From positions 1 through 10,112 of the forward strand of contig JAVWHP010000025.1 in NCBI GenBank assembly GCA_036639955.1: 10,112 bases of DNA, in the 5' to 3' direction. The position numbers and the translations under genes are program-made. The notes below the pieces were generated by a model. It was not told the DNA's origin. It ran no database searches and saw only the letters and a program-made list of their open reading frames with translations. Shown here piece by piece: positions 7,319-10,112 of this stretch. Position 1 is the first letter of the stretch. Each line of letters starts with the position of its first letter. This stretch comes from JAVWHP01 sp036639955. Lineage in GTDB: Bacteria > Bacillota_I > Bacilli_A > Erysipelotrichales > Erysipelotrichaceae.

Positions 7319-7580
7319 TAAAAACGCTCGTCATTGGACTATATCCAAGGACAAGCGTAATAGATCACCTGCGGTACCACCTTAATTGATGTCAATTGAC
7401 ATCCTCTTTATAAATGCAAACACATTCATGCTTTATAACGTAAGCTAACGTCTTAGATACTCGCTTTCGCTTTCACCTTGCCCTCATGGGTCCATTTACT
7501 AGTTCGCTTTTCTATTTGACTTACACCATTGTCAAACTCTCTATAAGTGCGTTTCAAGTTTTATATCCCGTTCATTGGTT
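7319..7580 (-). promoter_or_regulatory. T-box riboswitch, tryptophan-type (UGG specifier)
   Basis: The T-box sequence AAGGTGGTACCGC (7383-7371) matches the AGGGTGGNACCGC consensus. Upstream are the Stem I marks: AGAGAG (7542-7537), a TTTGAC/GTCAAA stem and the GGTG loop (7527-7524). The specifier loop is bounded by GGG (7569-7567) against CCC (7490-7488) and by ACTTG against CTAGT; on its 3' side it reads AAATGGA, with UGG (7494-7492) followed by the usual purine. Stem III is the palindrome GATGTCAATTGACATC (7403-7388) just before the T-box. Uncharged tRNA bound at specifier and T-box should favour the antiterminator and allow transcription of the transporter. The T-box base that pairs with the tRNA discriminator (U7376) would expect A73, whereas bacterial tRNA-Trp usually has G73, so a G-U pair must be assumed if Trp is right. 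Confidence 0.93.
7320..7358 (-). terminator. T-box-controlled intrinsic terminator
   Basis: The arms 7358-7344 (ACGCTTGTCCTTGGA) and 7338-7324 (TCCAATGACGAGCGT) pair over 15 positions with one mismatch and one G-U, loop TATAG, followed by five Us. CCTT in the left arm can instead pair with AAGG of the T-box to form the antiterminator. Confidence 0.92.
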
Positions 7581-7586
7581 TTATAA

Positions 7587-7615
7587 AATATACAACATAT
7601 TAAGTACTATGTCAA
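7587..7615 (-). promoter_or_regulatory. Sigma-A promoter of the T-box/transporter operon
   Basis: On the minus strand TTGACA (7615-7610), exactly 17 bp, then TATATT (7592-7587). Transcription should begin near 7580, just before Stem I. Confidence 0.88.
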
Positions 7616-7625
7616 CTATTAATAT

Positions 7626-7653
7626 AAAAAAACATCTAGCGTCCCAGATGTTT
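7626..7653 (-). terminator. Intrinsic terminator of the minus-strand RNA
   Basis: AAACATCT (7653-7646 region, minus strand) pairs with AGATGTTT (ending 7630) over 8 bp around an 8-nt loop, followed by a run of seven Us. It ends only 11 bases before the T-box -35. Confidence 0.82.
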
Positions 7654-7862
7654 ATGTTTACAATCCTTTTACATGAATTACGTTTCACCCCGTAATTACA
7701 TTTATTATTTGTGTAAAAGTCTTGTATTACTTCATTAAAGTGCTCTCTCGGCTTGCGCCCACTCTAACAAATAAATTAGTAATTTTGAAATTAATCAAAA
7801 TGGTAATCGCTACTTAAGTTTTGGAGAACATTATGAATGATTACCCTTTCCCTTACTAATTC
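7626..7862 (-). ncRNA. Candidate structured RNA of about 237 nt (unknown family)
   Basis: A consensus promoter predicts a start near 7862 and a canonical terminator ends at 7626; no credible ORF lies between. P1 pairs AATTAGTAA (7861-7853) with TTACTAATT (7782-7774), so the closing helix starts at about the second transcribed base. Inside is a compact three-way junction: a purine strand GGGAAAG, P2 GGTAATC/GATTACC (7845-7839 with 7808-7802) and P3 TTTTGA/TCAAAA stacked directly against P1. Then P4 pairs TTATTTGT (7774-7767) with ACAAATAA (7712-7705), sharing the end base of P1. It encloses AGTG-GGC-GCAA-GCC-GAGAGAG-CACT (7763-7739) with a GNRA tetraloop. AATTACG/CGTAATT forms another hairpin near 7675-7698. 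It may be a stand-alone RNA or an upstream leader to the T-box operon. I recognise no motif of SRP, 6S, tmRNA, RNase P or the common riboswitches. Confidence 0.6.
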
Positions 7863-7869
7863 ATTTGTA

Positions 7870-7897
7870 ATTATATATCATCTAAAATTTAAGTCAA
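7870..7897 (-). promoter_or_regulatory. Sigma-A promoter of the minus-strand RNA
   Basis: On the minus strand TTGACT (7897-7892), 16 bp, TATAAT (7875-7870). Two further TTGACT copies lie upstream at 7911-7906 and 7951-7946. Confidence 0.75.
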
Positions 7898-8011
7898 GCA
7901 CTTTTAGTCAAAAAAATGTTAAAATTTTCATATTTTATGTAAAATAGTCAAATAACATAGTTTTGCGTTATTATATTATAGTATTAAACATAGTTATGTG
8001 ATAATTTATTG

Positions 8012-8056
8012 TTTTAAAATATTAATATCTTTTTTCTAAATATTAATATTTTAAAA
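8012..8056. repeat. 17-bp perfect AT-only inverted repeat
   Basis: TTTTAAAATATTAATAT (8012-8028) and its exact complement (8040-8056) flank an 11-nt pyrimidine-rich loop. It lies between the two divergent RNA-like units. The run of Ts needed for a terminator is absent on the plus side and weak on the minus side, so cruciform, transcript barrier or protein site are all open. Confidence 0.6.
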
Positions 8057-8094
8057 TTATAAATATTATTTATAGCTTCATAAACTATAGAAAA

Positions 8095-8155
8095 ACAAGT
8101 TTTACATACATTAACATTACTTGTTCACATAGAATACATATTAAATAGTTATAAT
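8095..8155 (+). promoter_or_regulatory. Possible promoter region of the plus-strand RNA
   Basis: TATAAT (8150-8155) predicts a start at about 8162, the first base of the first hairpin. No proper -35 lies at 16-18 bp; the nearest, TTCACA (8124-8129), is 20 bp away. An inverted repeat ACAAGT (8095-8100) and ACTTGT (8119-8124) ends about 38 bases before the start, where an activator could bind. Confidence 0.4.
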
Positions 8156-8161
8156 ACTAAA

Positions 8162-8337
8162 GAAAGATAAGGATTAGTAATTTTTATCTTTCCTCACTAC
8201 AAAACCATTTGTAGCTGAGTTCTCCTAATGTTCTGTCCCCTTACAGAACAGATGTATTCTCATACATCATCCCTTTTAAATATAGATTTTTAATTAAATC
8301 AAGAAAAGAGGACACTTATTGTGTCTTCTTTTCTTAT
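8162..8337 (+). ncRNA. Candidate small RNA of about 175 nt with serial hairpins and C/U-rich loops
   Basis: Five hairpins follow one another: GAAAGATAA/TTATCTTTC (8162-8192), CTCA-CTACAAA/TTTGTAG-C-TGAG (8193-8219), GTTCTGT/ACAGAAC with loop CCCCTT (8230-8249), GATGTAT/ATACATC with loop TCTC (8251-8268), and a terminator-like stem (8301-8335). The unpaired parts on the plus strand, TTCTCCTAAT, CCCCTT, TCTC and ATCCCTTTT, resemble the C-rich motifs by which several Bacillota small RNAs bind Shine-Dalgarno sequences (known for RsaE/RoxS-type RNAs). No ORF fits. The opposite strand would give a GAGA tetraloop in the fourth hairpin, so orientation is not settled; the TATAAT placed exactly before the first hairpin and the U-rich end favour plus. 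No known family recognised. Confidence 0.5.
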
Positions 8338-8340
8338 AGT
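8301..8340 (+). terminator. Terminator-like hairpin ending the plus-strand RNA
   Basis: A 15-bp stem (8301-8315 with 8321-8335, one G-U) around TTATT. Its 3' arm is U-rich (TTCTTTTCTT), so a shorter GGACAC/GTGTCT stem followed by that tract could terminate. There is no uninterrupted U run. Confidence 0.5.
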
Positions 8341-8509
8341 ATATATAAGGATAATAATTTAGAGGTGCCAGCATATAATTATAATAGTATTTTATTAATT
8401 TTAGATGTAAATGGCATTCAAAATTTATCTTATTGAGTTAAATCTTGGAAATATAGTAAAAGTAATAAAATGCAAAAAATATGACTAATTCGGTACGAAT
8501 ATGTGAAAT

Positions 8510-8551
8510 ATCTAATCATATATACACATTGTGGGAACAATGTAGTTAGAT
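8510..8551. repeat. Nested inverted repeat upstream of acpP
   Basis: ACATTGT (8526-8532) and ACAATGT (8537-8543) form a 7-bp hairpin with loop GGGA, flanked by ATCTAA (8510-8515) and TTAGAT (8546-8551). It is about 100 bases before acpP. No T run follows, so it is more likely a binding site or leader hairpin than a terminator. Confidence 0.5.
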
Positions 8552-8575
8552 TATGTTTAACTTATGTGAAATAAA

Positions 8576-8592
8576 GATTTGTCGTTCAAATC
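8576..8592. promoter_or_regulatory. Operator-like palindrome before the acpP promoter
   Basis: GATTTG-TCGTT-CAAATC is a 17-bp inverted repeat ending two bases before the likely -35 of acpP. Position suits a fatty-acid-synthesis repressor, but it matches neither the FapR box nor the FabT box as I know them. Confidence 0.45.
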
Positions 8593-8593
8593 A

Positions 8594-8622
8594 TTTACTT
8601 ATAATGTTTATGTGTTTATAAT
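8594..8622 (+). promoter_or_regulatory. Probable promoter of acpP-accB-accC
   Basis: TTTACT (8594-8599), 17 bp, TATAAT (8617-8622), giving a 5' leader of about 23 bases that is mostly the ribosome binding site. A second TATAAT at 8600-8605 has only a poor -35 (TTGTCG, 15 bp) inside the upstream palindrome. Confidence 0.6.
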
Positions 8623-8651
8623 TTCATTTGTAATTACAAGGAGGACGTAAA

Positions 8652-8879
8652 ATGTTCGAAGAAATTAAAGAAGTACTTATTGATGCAGTTAACTGTGATG
8701 AAGCGCAAATCACTCCAGAATCTACATTGAAAGATGATCTAGCAATTGATTCATTAGCATCAGTTGAACTAGTTCTTGAATTAGAAACAAAATTTGATAT
8801 TTCAATCACTGATGATGAATTATTAACTTTAGTTACAGTTCAAGATGTTATCAACATTGTAGAATCTAAAAAAGCATAG
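8652..8879 (+). CDS. acpP: Acyl carrier protein
   Basis: A 75-residue acidic helical protein, the usual ACP length. The attachment motif DSL is at 33-35, with Ser34 carrying the 4'-phosphopantetheine that holds the growing fatty acid; helix II (SVELVLELETKFDI) follows and makes the contacts with partner enzymes. AAGGAGG (8638-8644), seven bases before the ATG, is a near-perfect ribosome binding site, fitting the high expression of ACP. It leads a cluster with accB and accC, so it is the fatty-acid-synthesis ACP and not a DltC or polyketide type. A stable hairpin after the stop may set its transcript level apart from accB. Confidence 0.95.
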   Translation: MFEEIKEVLIDAVNCDEAQITPESTLKDDLAIDSLASVELVLELETKFDISITDDELLTLVTVQDVINIVESKKA

Positions 8880-8886
8880 TAGACGC

Positions 8887-8915
8887 TAGAGAGCATAAAG
8901 CTCTCTATCTTTTAT
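8887..8915 (+). terminator. Hairpin between acpP and accB (possible partial terminator)
   Basis: TAGAGAGC (8887-8894) pairs perfectly with GCTCTCTA (8900-8907) around ATAAA, followed by TCTTTTAT. The broken T run suggests leaky termination or protection of the acpP mRNA end. Confidence 0.5.
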
Positions 8916-8930
8916 AAAGAGGAGAAACAT

Positions 8931-9395
8931 ATGGAAATCAAGGAAATAGAAAGTATAATGAAACTATTTGAAGCATCAAAGGTTTCTAAAATGGAATTAG
9001 AATTAGAAGAGTTTAAAATTAAATTAGAAAAGAATACTGGAGAGGTTGTTGTAAATTATCCTGCAGCTCAATCAGTTGCATATACAAATACAAATAGTGG
9101 AGCTGCAGGAATGGTTGTTGCAGCACCTACAGCTCCTGCTGTAGATACTGCTAATTATGTTAAGGCCCCAATTGTAGGGACCTATTATGGTGCAAGATCA
9201 CCAAAAGCTAAACCATTAGTAAAAGTTGGAGATAAAATTAAAGTAGGACAAGTTGTAGCTATAATTGAGGCTATGAAAGTAATGAATGAAATTAAATCTA
9301 AAGAAGCTGGAATAGTTAGCGAAATATGCATAAAAGATGAAGATATGGTAGAATATAACCAAAATCTTATACGTTTAGGACAGGCTAATGATTAA
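8931..9395 (+). CDS. accB: Biotin carboxyl carrier protein of acetyl-CoA carboxylase
   Basis: AccB carries the biotin that AccC carboxylates and the AccA/AccD transferase uses to make malonyl-CoA, the first committed step of fatty acid synthesis. The 154-residue product has the typical layout: an N-terminal helical region (MEIKEIESIMKLFEAS), a flexible Ala/Pro/Thr-rich linker (about 42-75), and the biotinyl domain from about 78 with APIVGTYY and the biotinylation motif EAMKVM, Lys116 being the attachment site. GAGGAG a few bases before the ATG is the ribosome binding site. The last 8 bases overlap the start of accC, so the two are coupled and made in proportion, as they form one complex. Confidence 0.95.
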   Translation: MEIKEIESIMKLFEASKVSKMELELEEFKIKLEKNTGEVVVNYPAAQSVAYTNTNSGAAGMVVAAPTAPAVDTANYVKAPIVGTYYGARSPKAKPLVKVGDKIKVGQVVAIIEAMKVMNEIKSKEAGIVSEICIKDEDMVEYNQNLIRLGQAND

Positions 9396-10112
9396 GCGTC
9401 TATTAATTGCTAACCGTGGAGAAATTGCTGTACGCATCATTAGAACTTGTAAAGAAATGAATATAGAAACAGTAGCTGTTTATTCAACTGCTGATGAAAG
9501 TTCTTTACATGTTCAATTAGCAGATGTAGCTAAGTGTATCGGTGGACCACGTTCAACTGATTCATACTTAAATATGGAAAATATTATTTCGGTAGCATTA
9601 TTAACTAATTGTGATGCTATTCACCCAGGGTTTGGCTTCTTATCTGAAAGTAGTAAGTTTGCTAATCTTGTAGAAGAATGCGGACTTATTTTTGTTGGCC
9701 CTCATGGCAACATTATTGATCAATTAGGAGATAAAGCAGCAGCACGTAAATTAATGATGGAAGCGAACGTGCCAGTAGTTCCAGGTTCTAAGGAAATAGT
9801 AGAAGATGTTAATATTGGAAAAACAATTGCTGCTGAACTTGGCTACCCAGTATTAATTAAAGCAAGCTCTGGAGGTGGTGGCAAAGGAATGCGTTTAGCG
9901 CCTGATGAAGCTTCTTTTGAAGACGCATTCTTTACTGCTAAAAGTGAAGCTGAAATTAACTTTAATGATGGTAGAGTATATATAGAAAAATTCATAGAAG
10001 AACCAAAGCATGTAGAAATCCAAGTAATAGGAGATGACTATGGTAATGTAGTGCACTTATTTGAAAGAGATTGCTCAATGCAAAGACGTAACCAAAAAAT
10101 AATAGAAGAAGC
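9388..10112 (+). CDS. accC: Biotin carboxylase subunit of acetyl-CoA carboxylase, N-terminal part
   Basis: AccC carboxylates the biotin on AccB with bicarbonate and ATP. The frame starts at the ATG at 9388, inside the end of accB (ATGATTAA overlap), preceded by TTAGGA, and runs off the window; 241 residues of a usual 445-455 are visible. They cover the N-terminal Rossmann-like domain (MIKRLLIANRGEIAVRIIR, HPGFGFLSE at 79-87) and the first half of the ATP-grasp domain: K116 in GDKAAAR, K158-K159-region PVLIKAS, the glycine-rich lid SGGGGKGMR (161-169), HVEIQV (208-213) and FERDCSMQRRNQK (225-237). All visible active-site motifs are intact. accD and accA probably follow beyond the edge. Confidence 0.95.
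   Translation, partial: MIKRLLIANRGEIAVRIIRTCKEMNIETVAVYSTADESSLHVQLADVAKCIGGPRSTDSYLNMENIISVALLTNCDAIHPGFGFLSESSKFANLVEECGLIFVGPHGNIIDQLGDKAAARKLMMEANVPVVPGSKEIVEDVNIGKTIAAELGYPVLIKASSGGGGKGMRLAPDEASFEDAFFTAKSEAEINFNDGRVYIEKFIEEPKHVEIQVIGDDYGNVVHLFERDCSMQRRNQKIIEE

Noticed and set aside
7388..7403. The 16-bp palindrome GATGTCAATTGACATC as a protein operator
   Set aside because: It lies directly before the T-box sequence, exactly where Stem III of a T-box leader is expected.
7486..7695. A 69-codon plus-strand frame
   Set aside because: It runs antisense across the T-box leader and its promoter, has no ribosome binding site, and its sequence is explained by the RNA signals on the other strand.
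7774..7861. TTAGTA/TACTAA-like pieces as a FapR operator
   Set aside because: The halves are about 70 bases apart and lack the short spacer of FapR sites; they are better explained as the P1 helix.
7626..7862. The minus-strand RNA as a second T-box, SRP, 6S, tmRNA, RNase P or common riboswitch
   Set aside because: No T-box GGTGGNACC sequence, no SRP GGTCAGG-GGAAGGAAGC type loop, no RNase P GAGGAAAGTCC, no tmRNA coding piece, and no SAM, TPP, FMN, cobalamin, lysine or glycine core motif could be found by eye.
8365..8436. A 23-codon frame starting with GTG
   Set aside because: No suitably spaced ribosome binding site, no neighbours to support it, and the length is expected by chance.
7620..8640. 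A mobile element, CRISPR array or decayed gene filling the 1-kb gap
   Set aside because: No terminal repeats with target duplications, no regularly spaced repeats, and no long broken coding frame; the gap is explained by RNA-like units and control sites.

Overview
The window is very AT-rich DNA with standard stop codons, strong AGGAGG-type ribosome binding sites, a T-box leader, the ricT-rsmI pair and a stand-alone acpP-accB-accC cluster. Together these point to a low-GC Gram-positive bacterium (Bacillota, probably Bacilli or an Erysipelotrichia-like lineage). That placement is inference. There is no sign of phage, insertion sequences, CRISPR or tRNA/rRNA genes.

Layout. (1) 1-1116, plus strand: the 3' end of ricT (yaaT), overlapping by one base with rsmI, closed by a strong terminator. 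(2) 1129-3294, plus: a two-component pair, an OmpR-type regulator and its membrane histidine kinase with overlapping ends. (3) 3298-4283, plus: a membrane-anchored Xre-type regulator behind a promoter region full of inverted repeats. (4) 4318-4350: a bidirectional terminator between converging units. (5) 7615 down to 4380, minus: a tryptophan-type T-box leader, a possible 25-residue ORF, then a lipoprotein, permease and ATPase resembling the TrpXYZ transporter. (6) 7620-8640: a gap of about 1 kb without protein genes. It is not empty: on the minus strand it has a promoter, about 237 nt of structured RNA and a terminator, and on the plus strand a candidate RNA of about 175 nt made of consecutive hairpins with C/U-rich loops. 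An AT-only 17-bp inverted repeat lies between them. (7) 8594-10112, plus: acpP, accB and the first half of accC, the start of a fatty-acid initiation operon (acyl carrier protein and acetyl-CoA carboxylase).

How it works together. The T-box should read uncharged tRNA (specifier UGG, Trp) and switch on uptake of tryptophan or a related compound when the tRNA is uncharged. The regulator/kinase pair and the Xre membrane protein are probably sensory, but their signals cannot be read from the sequence. acpP-accB-accC supply malonyl-CoA and its carrier.

The least explained parts are the two RNA-like units in the 1-kb gap. The minus-strand unit is the best candidate for something undescribed: its predicted start falls beside the first base of a closing helix, it folds into a compact three-way junction, and it ends in a canonical terminator just upstream of the T-box promoter.
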